Assembly (NCBI RefSeq): GCF_900188405.1
Contig: NZ_FZOF01000008.1
Location: 248,001-312,000, forward strand
Direction: 5' to 3'
Source: Actinacidiphila glaucinigra
GTDB taxonomy: Bacteria > Actinomycetota > Actinomycetes > Streptomycetales > Streptomycetaceae
Length of the DNA stretch: 64,000 nucleotides
Position numbers and translations under genes: made by a program. A model generated the notes under the pieces. That model searched no databases. It was not told the DNA's origin and saw only the letters and a list, made by a program, of their open reading frames with translations. Below are positions 29,614 to 37,929 of this stretch, in pieces (position 1 is the stretch's first letter; the number at the start of each line of letters is the position of its first letter).

Positions 29614-30214
29614 TGTGCCTCCCGTTCGCGTCTACGGTCTCGGCGCCGTCCACCGGGTGCTGCGGGGCGGTCGCCGCCTGGTCGGCGGCCGGGTCGGCCG
29701 GGTACTCGCCGTAGGCCGCCGCGTAGGGCGAACCGGGGGGCGGCACATAGCCGGCGTCACCGTCGTCACCCTTGCCGCTGCCGGGCAGTTCCGCCGGGTC
29801 CGCGCCGCCGTCGGCGGGCGGTGCGCCCGGGGCCCAGGAGACGGCGAGGGCGCCGCCGATCAGGCCCAGCAGGAAGCCCACCACGAAGCCGCCGAAGTTG
29901 GAGACCACCAGCGACACCAGCGCCAGCAGAATCGACGCGACGCCCGAGAAGACCCGCACCGCCGACTGGAACCACATGGTGAGGCCGAGTACGACCAGCA
30001 GCACGCCGATGATCAGCGAACCGGACCCGGCCGTGGTGGCCATGGTCAGGCTCAGCGCGCCGAGTGAGAGATGGGCGTACGGGAAGTACGCGATGGGCAG
30101 ACCGGCCAGCAGCGTCAGCAGGCCCGCCCAGAACGGCCGCTGCCCGCGCCATACGCGGAAGCGGAACCGCCAATAGCCGAACCGGCCCCTCAGTCCGTGT
30201 GTCTCGGCGCTCAT
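29603..30214 (-). CDS. DUF6114 membrane protein
   Basis: 203-aa integral membrane protein. Four hydrophobic segments lie between residues about 28 and 130 (FWAGLLTLLAGLPIAYFPYA, LTMATTAGSGSLIIGVLLVV, VFSGVASILLALVSLVV, FVVGFLLGLIGGALAV), followed by a Pro/Gly/Asp-rich soluble tail. Found by recall beside DUF6230 proteins in Streptomyces. AGGGAG precedes the ATG. Middle gene of a three-gene envelope operon. Confidence 0.75.
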   Translation of the reverse strand: MSAETHGLRGRFGYWRFRFRVWRGQRPFWAGLLTLLAGLPIAYFPYAHLSLGALSLTMATTAGSGSLIIGVLLVVLGLTMWFQSAVRVFSGVASILLALVSLVVSNFGGFVVGFLLGLIGGALAVSWAPGAPPADGGADPAELPGSGKGDDGDAGYVPPPGSPYAAAYGEYPADPAADQAATAPQHPVDGAETVDANGRHSAG

Positions 30215-30304
30215 GGAAAACAGCTCCCTGGGACTGGCTTTCTGGAAAGAGTCGGGGTGAGGAGGGTGAGGGGCATCCCGTGCCCCCCACCCCCTCTGGT
30301 CAGG

Positions 30305-30928
30305 CTAGAAGCACTCGAGCTTCTGGCCGGAGCCCATCTTCACCGACATGCTCAGCCCGCTGAGCTTGAAGGTGCCCGCGCTGGTTGCCCACGCGGTCTG
30401 CTGCACACCGGTGAGGTGAGCCTTCCGGGCCTCCTGGGCGAAGGAACCGGGGTCGGTCTTGTCACCGGCCTTGATGCCGGGACCCTGCTCGGTGTCACCG
30501 GCGGCGACACCGATGTTGATGTCGGTGAACTCCGCATCGGCGTCGAGCTGGTCGAGGTCGATGTAGAGGTTCTTCGCCTCGACCTTCTTGCCGCCGTTGC
30601 CGGCGCCCAGCTTCAGCGTGACGTCACCGATCGGCGTCGGCACGACCACGGACTGGCACAGTCCGGTGATCGTGGCCGAGTCGAACGCGGACACCGCGAC
30701 CGGGACCGGCTTGCCGCCGTGCTGGATGTCGAGGGCTCCGTACTGGACGAAGCCCTCACCCTGCAGGTCCTGGGCGGCGACCTTGAACTGCTGGCCCGAC
30801 ACGCTGAACGAAGCGGCGAGCGCGCCCTGCCCCAGGGCCACGCCTATCGCCGCGGTGGCGGCGACACTCGGGACCATGACAACGGCGAACCGCTTCCATC
30901 TGGTACCGCCGCGGATGAGCGACTCCAT
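30305..30928 (-). CDS. DUF6230 family secreted protein
   Basis: 207-aa exported protein. N-terminal basic RWKRFAVVM then a hydrophobic signal (VPSVAATAAIGVALGQGALA) with cleavage expected near ALAASF. The mature part is beta-rich with two cysteines (GLCQSVV and terminal ECF). Members of this family have been labelled cholesterol esterase in some annotations, but no hydrolase motif is visible. AAGGAGGAAAG precedes ATG 30928. First gene of the operon. Confidence 0.75.
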   Translation of the reverse strand: MESLIRGGTRWKRFAVVMVPSVAATAAIGVALGQGALAASFSVSGQQFKVAAQDLQGEGFVQYGALDIQHGGKPVPVAVSAFDSATITGLCQSVVVPTPIGDVTLKLGAGNGGKKVEAKNLYIDLDQLDADAEFTDINIGVAAGDTEQGPGIKAGDKTDPGSFAQEARKAHLTGVQQTAWATSAGTFKLSGLSMSVKMGSGQKLECF

Positions 30929-31547
30929 GACTTTCCTCCTTCTCGGACGTACATCTCCGGCCGGAATCGTGGGGATTGCGGCGGGATGGGAGAAGTGCTA
31001 CGTCCTCGGGAAGGAGAGCGCCGTATCGACGGCCGTCACGCGGGTAAGAGCGGACGACACTGTCCGAAAATCGGCGATCACCCCCGAGCGACAACCACAC
31101 GGCCACGCTCTCGCGCAACCTGCTGGACAGGCCCCGCCGGACGGCGGAGACCCCCCTGTCCGTGGTCCGCGTCCGCTGCTGGCACAGCTTCGACGTCCCC
31201 GCCCGGTGGGGACCCGCGCTCGAATCGGACGGCTGGATGCCGACTTCTCGGCGACGGACCGGGCTTGGCCGATCGTGGTCCATTCGGCGCCGCTGCACAA
31301 GGGGCGTCGTTACTAGCGGGTAACGGTGCGATAACCCAGAAGATATGGTCTAGACCACAACGGTTACCCTGCGTAGTTGCGGTGAGGGTGTGAAAATCGC
31401 CCATCGGGTGATAGATGCGGACACATTCCTGTCACTCTCTTACCGGAAGTAACAGCGGCCGCGCTTCATCAAGATTTGGTAAAGCGCGGCCGGTCCCACA
31501 CCGGGCTCGAAATGGCTTTCGAGGCACGGCCACCTTACGTGATCAGG
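30929..31547. other. Long intergenic region upstream of the DUF6230 operon
   Basis: 619 bases between the DUF6230 start and the end of the thioredoxin-TPR gene. It holds a DasR-type palindrome (31346-31357) flanked by GGGTAAC (31318-31324) and GTTACCC (31363-31369). On the plus strand about 31090-31230 shows coding-like third-position GC in one frame, continuing to a TAG at 31314-31316 in another frame. No valid start is present, so it may be a decayed gene. No RNA gene is recognised. Confidence 0.5.
31346..31357. promoter_or_regulatory. DasR-type operator (dre-like palindrome)
   Basis: TGGTCTAGACCA, a perfect 12-bp palindrome. Over 16 bases (31344-31359) it matches the known DasR element ACTGGTCTAGACCACT at 13 positions. 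DasR is the GntR-type regulator of N-acetylglucosamine metabolism and development. The nearest downstream gene on the minus strand is the DUF6230 operon, about 420 bases away, which is far for direct control. Confidence 0.55.
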
Positions 31548-32507
31548 TCAGAACAGCACTCGTGCGAGCGCCGCGCGGGCGGCCGTCACCCGGGGATCGT
31601 CGGAACCGATCACCTCGAACAGCTCCAGCAGCCGCAGCCGCACGGTGTCGCGGTCCTCGCCCACGGTGCGCCGCACGGTGTCCACCAGCCGGCCGAAGGC
31701 GTCCTCGACATGGCCGCCGACCAGGTCCAGATCGGCCACGGCGATCTGCGCCGCGACGTCCGCCGGTGCGTCGGCCGCGGCCTTGCGGGCGGCCTGCGCG
31801 TCGGCGCCCTCCACCCGCTGCAGCAACTCGGCCTGCGCCAGGCCCAGCTTCGCCTCGGCGTTGGCCGGGTCGTCCGAGAGCACGTTGCGGTACGCCTGGA
31901 TCGCACCACCGAGGTCGCCCTGGTCCAGCGCGTCGTGCGCCGCCGACAGCGCGATCTCCTGCGCGGTGGGCGGCCGCTCCTCGGCGACCGGCACCTCGGC
32001 ACCCTCCTCGGCCGGCACCCCCGTGATGCCGAACCGCTGCTCGGCCACGGCGACCAGCTGGTCCAGCACCTCGCGGATCTGGTCCTCGGGAGCTGCGCCC
32101 TGGAAGAGCGGCATGGCCTGGCCGGCCAGCACCGCGAACACCGCGGGAATGCCCTGCACGCCGAACTGCTGCACCAGCAGCTGGTTCGCGTAGACGTCGA
32201 TCCTGGCGACGACGATCCGGCCCGCGTAGGTGGCGGCGAGCCGCTCCAGCGTCTCCTGCAACTGCACACTCGCGTCCGCGCGGTCGGTCCAGAAGTGGAC
32301 GACGACCGGGACCTCGGTGGAGCGCTGCAGGACATCGCTCTCGAAGGTGGCCTCGGTGACCTCGGTCACCAGGGCGGGGGCGGCGGGCGCTCCCCCGTTG
32401 CGGGCGGCTTCCGCGCGGGCCTGTTCGGCCTTCGCCTTGGCCTCTCCGGCCGCCTTCACCGCGGCGAGGTCGACCACGCCGCTCATGGACATGTTCCGTG
32501 GCTGCAT
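31548..32507 (-). CDS. Thioredoxin-like/TPR protein (CnoX/YbbN-like co-chaperone)
   Basis: 319-aa cytoplasmic protein. An Ala/Lys-rich N-terminus precedes a thioredoxin-fold domain (about 50-160: VVVHFWTDRADASVQL, RIDVYANQLLVQQFGVQGIPAVFAV with the cis-Pro). Helical tetratricopeptide repeats follow (about 185-310). The catalytic CxxC is absent: the active-site position reads TDRADA, with no cysteine. This fits the CnoX/YbbN group, which binds unfolded proteins and lacks a full redox motif. ATG 32507 is the first ATG of the MQPRNMSM start; an in-frame ATG lies 15 bases in. Function in protein quality control is inferred. Confidence 0.8.
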   Translation of the reverse strand: MQPRNMSMSGVVDLAAVKAAGEAKAKAEQARAEAARNGGAPAAPALVTEVTEATFESDVLQRSTEVPVVVHFWTDRADASVQLQETLERLAATYAGRIVVARIDVYANQLLVQQFGVQGIPAVFAVLAGQAMPLFQGAAPEDQIREVLDQLVAVAEQRFGITGVPAEEGAEVPVAEERPPTAQEIALSAAHDALDQGDLGGAIQAYRNVLSDDPANAEAKLGLAQAELLQRVEGADAQAARKAAADAPADVAAQIAVADLDLVGGHVEDAFGRLVDTVRRTVGEDRDTVRLRLLELFEVIGSDDPRVTAARAALARVLF

Positions 32508-32699
32508 GAGACCAATCCTCCCCCCTCGTCGCGGTTCCCGGGGAATCGCCCCCCGAAAGCGCCACCTGCGGCGCGCGGCGATGACGCACCACCCGATGCG
32601 AAGTCCCCGACTCGCACGCGGTGGCCGCCACTCTTTCGATACGACCCGTAGCGTAACTGCAGGGTCGCACGCCGCGCAACGGGGATAGGGTTCCCAGCC

Positions 32700-33317
32700 A
32701 TGTGCGCGCGTGAAACAGGCAGAAGGACCGGACGTCCCCGCAGTGCGGAGGCCGACCGGGCGATCCTGGACGCCGCGCGGCAGGCCCTGGTCGAGCTCGG
32801 CTGGGGCAGGCTCAGCATGGGCGACGTCGCGGCCCGCGCCGGGGTCGCCAAGACCACCCTCTACCGGCGCTGGGCGAACAAGAACGAACTCGTCGTCGAC
32901 GCGGTCGCCGCGCTCTTCGACGAGCTCGAACTGCCCGACCGGGGCAGCCTGCGGGCCGACGTGGAGGGCGTGGTGCTGCAGTTCGCGGCCCTGCTGGAGC
33001 AGCCAGCCACCAGGACCGCGCTCATGGCGGTGGTCGCCGAGGCCACCCACGACGAAGCGCTGCGGCGGCGGATCCGGGCGGCGATCGTCGACCGGCAGAA
33101 GCGCCTGGTCATCGAGGGCCGCCGGCGGGCCCAGGAACGCGGGGAGATCCCGCCGGACGACGGCGACCCCACAGCGCAGGTCGACCTCATCTTCGACGTC
33201 ATCGCGGGGGCCGTGGTGCACCGCGCGCTCGTCAGCTGCGAACCGGTGGACGCCGACTGGGCGGCCCGCTTCACCACCGTCCTGCTGGGCGGGCTCGCGG
33301 CGGCCTCGGCGATCTAG
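32700..33317 (+). CDS. TetR-family transcriptional regulator
   Basis: 205-aa regulator. N-terminal HTH (about 20-65: ILDAARQALVELGWGRLSMGDVAARAGVAKTTLYRRWANKNELVV is the region) with the classic AKTTLYRRW recognition helix, and a ligand-binding C-terminal domain (LLEQPATRTALMAVVAEA...). A TAGGGT -10-like element lies about 11 bases before the ATG, so the message may be leaderless. Divergent from the thioredoxin-TPR gene; the target is unknown. Confidence 0.88.
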   Translation: MCARETGRRTGRPRSAEADRAILDAARQALVELGWGRLSMGDVAARAGVAKTTLYRRWANKNELVVDAVAALFDELELPDRGSLRADVEGVVLQFAALLEQPATRTALMAVVAEATHDEALRRRIRAAIVDRQKRLVIEGRRRAQERGEIPPDDGDPTAQVDLIFDVIAGAVVHRALVSCEPVDADWAARFTTVLLGGLAAASAI

Positions 33318-33519
33318 CCGTCGCCGGGAGTTCGGCCGATCTTCCTTCGAGGAAACCTCAACACCCCTTGCCCGTATGGCATGTCATCGTCATGCTTACC
33401 GGCGGGTCATCTACTCGCATAGACAACCCGGCGGCCAGGCATGGCCGTTGCTCGGCGTTCCCTCGTTCCACCCTGTCAGCGCGCCCATTGATCGCTCGCC
33501 CCCAGGAGGATCGATCCAC

Positions 33520-34656
33520 GTGAGACACCCTCACCCCGGTCGGCGCGGCGTCGTCGCCACCGTCGCCGCCTCGCTGATCGCCCTGACGGCCGCACAGAGC
33601 GCCACCGCGCTCCCCGCGACCGCCGCCCCGCGTGCCCACGCCCCGTCGTCCGCCGTCACCGTGGCGGAGGACCAGGCGGCGCGCGCCATCGCCGGTTCCC
33701 TCTCCGACGCCTCGTGGCGCGCCCGCGTCCGCCACGCGGCGCTGTCCTCGGACGAGGTGGCCGTCACCGAACTCGCCGACCCGCAGTTGCGGCCCGCGCT
33801 CGCCGACGCCGACCGGCGGATCGCCGCCGCCAAGGGCCTCGGCGCGGACGTCGGTTCCCTGCTGCGGCTGCGGCTCGGGGACGACTCGATGCGCGGGGCG
33901 CTGGCCTCCGGTGTCACCCCCTGGGTGGCCGCGGCCAGCTCCGACGAGGACGCCCGCACCGTCACCGCCTACGACAGCCGGGGCCGGGCCCACCGCCTCG
34001 ACGCCCGTACCGCCCCCACCCACCCGGTGTACGTCGTCGACATCGACGGCTCCAAGGCGCTGGCCGCGGGCCTGGACGTCCTGCGGGGCGAGCTGGACCG
34101 CCAGGGCCTGACGTCCTCCGAGCGGCGCTCCGCGGCGCCGTCCTCGTCGGCCGGGGCGGCCGCGGCCGGCTTCTGGACCACGCGCATCACCCAGGTCCGG
34201 CTCTCCGACGACGAGGAGCCGTGGGTCAAGGGCGACGCCGAGATCTACACCCTCGTCACGGGCTTCGGCCAGGACGGAGTCGTGCGGGTCGACCCCGTCG
34301 ACATGCCGTACCTGGACAACGACGGGACGACGTACAGCCCGAACCAGATCCTGGTCAACTGGTCGCTGTACAAGTACAACCTCGCCGACGCCGTGATGAT
34401 GGAGGACGACGGCAGCACCAACTACCGCGACCTGGCCAAGGCCATCGCGGGGGTCCTGCTGACCATCGCCGACCAGGGCGCCTACATCCCGCTGGTGAAC
34501 GCGGTCCTGGACGCGATCCCGGACGACTGGTGGACCGACGACCCGGACTACGTCGACTCCTGGTACACGCTGGCCCGGAGCGACAACGGCACCCGCAACG
34601 GCGCCCGCGGCAACGGCTGGATGACCCTGCAGCCGTACTTCGTCGAGCAGTTCTGA
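33520..34656 (+). CDS. Secreted protein, probable DUF3103 family
   Basis: 378-aa exported protein. GTG 33520 has AGGAGGA at ideal spacing, and the signal peptide GVVATVAASLIALTAAQSATA covers about residues 10-31. The mature protein has a helical N-part (LADPQLRPALADADRRI) and a C-terminal domain with FWTTRITQVRLSDDEEPWVKGDAEIY, a Tyr/Asp-rich middle (DMPYLDNDGTTYSPNQ) and DWWTDDPDYVDSWY. The pattern resembles DUF3103 by recall. No catalytic motif is evident. A strong terminator follows. Confidence 0.7.
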   Translation: MRHPHPGRRGVVATVAASLIALTAAQSATALPATAAPRAHAPSSAVTVAEDQAARAIAGSLSDASWRARVRHAALSSDEVAVTELADPQLRPALADADRRIAAAKGLGADVGSLLRLRLGDDSMRGALASGVTPWVAAASSDEDARTVTAYDSRGRAHRLDARTAPTHPVYVVDIDGSKALAAGLDVLRGELDRQGLTSSERRSAAPSSSAGAAAAGFWTTRITQVRLSDDEEPWVKGDAEIYTLVTGFGQDGVVRVDPVDMPYLDNDGTTYSPNQILVNWSLYKYNLADAVMMEDDGSTNYRDLAKAIAGVLLTIADQGAYIPLVNAVLDAIPDDWWTDDPDYVDSWYTLARSDNGTRNGARGNGWMTLQPYFVEQF

Positions 34657-34661
34657 GCCGT

Positions 34662-34698
34662 GTGCCCGCCGCCCCCGGACTCCGGGGGCGGCGGGCAC
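34662..34698 (+). terminator. Terminator of the DUF3103-like gene
   Basis: Perfect 17-bp stem 34662-34678 with 34682-34698 around an ACT loop, 6 bases after the stop. Confidence 0.8.
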
Positions 34699-34706
34699 GA
34701 CGGCCG

Positions 34707-34749
34707 GCGGGGCCCGTCGGGAACACGCGCTGTTCCCGACGGGCCCCGC
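34707..34749 (-). terminator. Terminator of icmA
   Basis: Perfect 19-bp stem 34707-34725 with 34731-34749 around a CGCGC loop, immediately beyond the icmA stop and back-to-back with the terminator of the convergent gene. Confidence 0.8.
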
Positions 34750-34757
34750 GTCGTCCG

Positions 34758-36458
34758 TCAGAAGCGGGCGGGCTCGGTGTAGCTGCCCCACTCGTCGCGC
34801 AGGGCGCCGCAGATCTCGCCGAGCGTGGCCTCGGCCCGCACCGCGTCGAGCATCGGCCCGATCATGTTGCTGCCGTCCCGGGCGGCGGCCAGCATCGCGT
34901 CCAGCGCCTTGCGGACCGCCGCGTCGTCGCGCTCGCCCTTGCGGTCGGCGAGCACGCGGACCTGCTCGCGCTCGACCTCGTGGCTGACCCGCAGGATCTC
35001 CAGGTCGCCCGTCACCGAGCCGGTGTGGCAGTTGACGCCGACGACCCTCTTGTCGCCCTTCTCCAGGGCGCGCTGGTACTCGAAGGCGGCCTCGGCGATC
35101 TGGCCGGTGAAGTAGCCGTCCTCGATGCCGCGCAGGATTCCCGAGGTGATCGGGCCGACCGGGTGCCTTCCGTCCGGCACCGCGCGGGCGCCGAGCTCCT
35201 TGATCTTGTCGAAGATCTTCTCCGCGTCCGCCTCGATGCGGTCGGTCAGCGCCTCGACGTACCAGGAGCCGCCCAGCGGGTCGGCCACGTTGGCGACGCC
35301 GGTCTCCTCCATCAGCACCTGCTGCGTGCGCAGCGCGATCTCCGCCGCCTGGGCGCTGGGCAGCGCCAGCGTCTCGTCCAGGGCGTTGGTGTGCAGCGAG
35401 TTGGTGCCGCCGAGGACCGCGGCGAGGGCCTCCACGGCGGTGCGGACGACGTTGTTGTACGGCTGCTGGGCGGTGAGCGAGACGCCCGCGGTCTGGGTGT
35501 GGAAGCGCAGCCACTGCGCCTTGTCGGTCTTGGCGCCGTACACGTCGCGCATCCAGCGGGCCCAGATCCGGCGCGCTGCGCGGAACTTGGCGATCTCCTC
35601 GAAGAAGTCCAGGTGCGCGTCGAAGAAGAAGGACAGGCCCGGCGCGAAGGTGTCGACGTCCAGCCCGCGGGACAGGCCCAGTTCCACGTAGCCGAAGCCG
35701 TCGGCCAGGGTGTAGGCGAGCTCCTGCGCGGCCGTGGAGCCGGCCTCGCGGATGTGGTAGCCGGAGACCGACAGCGGCTTGTACGCGGGGATGCCCGCCG
35801 CGCAGTGCTCCATCAGGTCGCCGATCAGGCGCAGGTGCGGCTCGGGGGCGAACAGCCACTCCTTCTGCGCGATGTACTCCTTGAAGATGTCGGTCTGCAG
35901 GGTGCCGTTGAGCACACCGGGGTCGACACCCTGGCGCTCGGCGGCCACCAGGTACATGCAGAAGACCGGCACCGCGGGGCCGGAGATCGTCATGGAGGTC
36001 GTGACGTCGCCGAGCGGGATGTCCTTGAACAGGACCTCCATGTCGGCGGCGGAGTCGATGGCGACACCGCAGTGACCGACCTCACCCAGCGAGCGGGGGT
36101 CGTCGGAGTCGCGGCCCATGAGGGTGGGCATGTCGAAGGCGACGGACAGACCGCCGCCGCCCGCCTCAAGGATCATCTTGTAGCGCTCGTTGGTCTGCTC
36201 GGCGTTGCCGAAGCCCGCGAACTGGCGGATCGTCCACGTACGGCCCCGGTAACCGGTCGGGTGCAGTCCGCGCGTGAAGGGGTACTCGCCGGGCCAGCCG
36301 ATCCGCTCGAAGCCGGGCACCTCGGCGCCTGCGGGCGGCCCGTACGCCGGCTCCACCGGGTCCCCGGAGAGGGTGGTGAAGTCGGCCTCGCGCTTGCGCG
36401 CGGCGTCGTAGCGCGCCTGCCAGCGGCTGCGCCCCTCTTCGATGGCTGCAGCGTCCAT
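34758..36458 (-). CDS. icmA: Isobutyryl-CoA mutase large subunit IcmA
   Basis: 566-aa adenosylcobalamin-dependent mutase subunit interconverting isobutyryl-CoA and n-butyryl-CoA. It is the catalytic TIM-barrel part only; the cobalamin-binding small subunit IcmB would be encoded elsewhere. The diagnostic residues are visible: Phe80 (TIRQFAGFG) where methylmalonyl-CoA mutases have Tyr, and Gln198 (EYIAQKEW) where they have Arg. These exclude methylmalonyl-CoA as substrate. Length is exactly that of known IcmA. An 18-bp palindrome lies 72 bases upstream of the ATG. It links valine and fatty-acid catabolism to methylmalonyl-CoA and polyketide precursors. Confidence 0.93.
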   Translation of the reverse strand: MDAAAIEEGRSRWQARYDAARKREADFTTLSGDPVEPAYGPPAGAEVPGFERIGWPGEYPFTRGLHPTGYRGRTWTIRQFAGFGNAEQTNERYKMILEAGGGGLSVAFDMPTLMGRDSDDPRSLGEVGHCGVAIDSAADMEVLFKDIPLGDVTTSMTISGPAVPVFCMYLVAAERQGVDPGVLNGTLQTDIFKEYIAQKEWLFAPEPHLRLIGDLMEHCAAGIPAYKPLSVSGYHIREAGSTAAQELAYTLADGFGYVELGLSRGLDVDTFAPGLSFFFDAHLDFFEEIAKFRAARRIWARWMRDVYGAKTDKAQWLRFHTQTAGVSLTAQQPYNNVVRTAVEALAAVLGGTNSLHTNALDETLALPSAQAAEIALRTQQVLMEETGVANVADPLGGSWYVEALTDRIEADAEKIFDKIKELGARAVPDGRHPVGPITSGILRGIEDGYFTGQIAEAAFEYQRALEKGDKRVVGVNCHTGSVTGDLEILRVSHEVEREQVRVLADRKGERDDAAVRKALDAMLAAARDGSNMIGPMLDAVRAEATLGEICGALRDEWGSYTEPARF

Positions 36459-36529
36459 GCCGTGTCTCCGCCTCTCTCGCCTGCCGGGCCGGTCCCCGTA
36501 CCACGAGGATGACCCCTACAAGGCGAAAA

Positions 36530-36547
36530 TACTAGGACGTCCTAGTA
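36530..36547. promoter_or_regulatory. 18-bp perfect palindrome upstream of icmA
   Basis: TACTAGGACGTCCTAGTA, a perfect 18-bp palindrome in an otherwise AT-richer promoter-like stretch, 72-89 bases upstream of the icmA ATG. Size and symmetry suit a TetR- or GntR-type dimer operator. The cognate regulator is unknown. Confidence 0.6.
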
Positions 36548-36610
36548 CCTGTCGACGGCGGATCCCCCCGTCCGCTGAACGAGGGGAGGAAGTCGCTGGT
36601 CAGGCCGGTC

Positions 36611-36946
36611 TCAGACCTTGACGGGTTCACCCGCGGGGACCACCAGGGGCGCGACCTCGCGGCGTACCTTGCGCTCGACGAAGAACGCGGCGGTGGGGAT
36701 CGTGCCGGCCAGCAGCACCCAGGCCAGCTTGCCGAGCGGCCACTTCGCCTTGGAGCCCAGGTCGAAGGCGAAGACCAGGTAGAGGACGTACAGCCAGCCG
36801 TGGGCGATGCTGACGACCTTGGTGAAGCCCGCGGCGCCGTCGATCTCCAGCACGTACTTGCCGATCACGCCGATGGTCAGCAGCACCAGCAGCACGCCCG
36901 TCACGTAGGCGAGCGTGCGGTACCGGGTCAGAACACTCTGCTTCAT
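36611..36946 (-). CDS. DUF3817 membrane protein (first copy)
   Basis: 111-aa small integral membrane protein with three hydrophobic segments (TLAYVTGVLLVLLTIGVIG, WLYVLYLVFAFDLG, LAWVLLAGTIPTAAFFVE). It has the KAKWPLGKLAW motif and basic ending EFF/VERKVRRE typical of DUF3817. ATG 36946 gives the common MKQSVLTRYR start. An in-frame ATG at 37006 overlaps the MarR stop as TGATG with GAGG upstream and would add 20 residues. Cotranscribed with the MarR gene. Function unknown. Confidence 0.75.
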   Translation of the reverse strand: MKQSVLTRYRTLAYVTGVLLVLLTIGVIGKYVLEIDGAAGFTKVVSIAHGWLYVLYLVFAFDLGSKAKWPLGKLAWVLLAGTIPTAAFFVERKVRREVAPLVVPAGEPVKV

Positions 36947-37005
36947 GCGGACGAGCGTAACCGCTGCGATTCCGGCGCCCACCACGGCCCCGGCCGTGGT
37001 GCGCA

Positions 37006-37512
37006 TCACGCCTCGAAGTCCCCAGCGGCTATGCGCAGCGGTCGCAGCAGGTCGAAGATCTCCGCGCACTCCTCGTCGTCGTACGCGCCGAGCCCGAACT
37101 TCATCCCCATGAGGTCCTCGGTGGCGGCCTCGCACACCTCGCGGCCCTTGGCGGTGATGGAGGCGAGCGTGCCGCGGCCGTCGTTCGGGTTGGGCCGCTT
37201 GGCGACGAAGCCCGCGGCGACCAGGCGGTCGACGGTGTTGGTGACCGAGGTGGGGTGCACCATGAGGCGTTCGCCGATCTTGGACATCGTCAGCTCGCCC
37301 TCCTTGCTGAAGGCCAGCAGCACCAGTGCCTCGTAGCGGGCGAAGGTCAGCCCGTACGGCTTGACGACGGAGTCGACCTGGGAGAGCAGGATCTGCTGGG
37401 CGCGCATGATCGACGTGATCGCGACCATCGAGGGCACACGCCCCCAGCGCCGGGTCCAGATCTCGTCGGCACGGGCGATGGGGTCGAAGGGCAGGCTCAG
37501 CGGCTTGGGCAC
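37006..37512 (-). CDS. MarR-family transcriptional regulator
   Basis: 168-aa winged-HTH regulator. An N-terminal dimerisation helix (IARADEIWTRRWG) precedes the HTH MSKIGERLMVHPTSVTNTVDRLVAAG and the wing PNPNDGRGTLASIT. GTG start. A 14-bp palindrome GGACGGCGCCGTCC (37566-37579) lies about 54 bases upstream and could be an autoregulatory site. It is followed, possibly with overlap, by a DUF3817 gene. Confidence 0.88.
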   Translation of the reverse strand: MPKPLSLPFDPIARADEIWTRRWGRVPSMVAITSIMRAQQILLSQVDSVVKPYGLTFARYEALVLLAFSKEGELTMSKIGERLMVHPTSVTNTVDRLVAAGFVAKRPNPNDGRGTLASITAKGREVCEAATEDLMGMKFGLGAYDDEECAEIFDLLRPLRIAAGDFEA

Positions 37513-37929
37513 AGGCCCGAGCCTACCCGTCGGTCACATGCTGGGCAGCCGCGTCTCGCGGGGCGGGACGGCGCCGTCCGCCGTCGCCTTGGTGCGCGTG
37601 ATCGTACGGCGGGTTCCCGTCACACGTATTACCGCGATGTTTCAGCCACCCGGGACGCGGATCGTGACCGGAAAGCCGCCCTCCCCGGGGAGGGTTTCCC
37701 CTACGCGTGGGACGGAGTTGTCACCCTTTGGGACGGGAGATGGCCGCATGGGCCGGGGTCGCCGTCGCACGAACCGGCCAAAGGATGAAATGCACCTGTC
37801 ATTAACCCGTCGTTCGGTGCGAGGCTCCTTGCCGCGCGGAACACCGCGCACCCCCCACACGGCCCCGGTCACCCACATGCCCGGGGTCCTCGCCCGTCGC
37901 CCCCACGCGACGGGAGCCAAGGAGTCACA
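37513..37929. other. Divergent promoter region between marR and M4 protease genes
   Basis: 417 bases between divergent genes. Contains the palindrome GGACGGCGCCGTCC (37566-37579) and an AAGGAG ribosome site just before the protease TTG. No convincing -35/-10 pair or further ORF was recognised. Confidence 0.45.

Noticed and set aside
31078-31404. 108-codon minus-strand ORF in the intergenic region
   Set aside because: No ribosome site, no gene-like third-position bias on that strand, no recognisable motif.
34758-36458. Methylmalonyl-CoA mutase large subunit
   Set aside because: Phe80 and Gln198 are diagnostic for isobutyryl-CoA mutase, and no cobalamin-binding domain is present.
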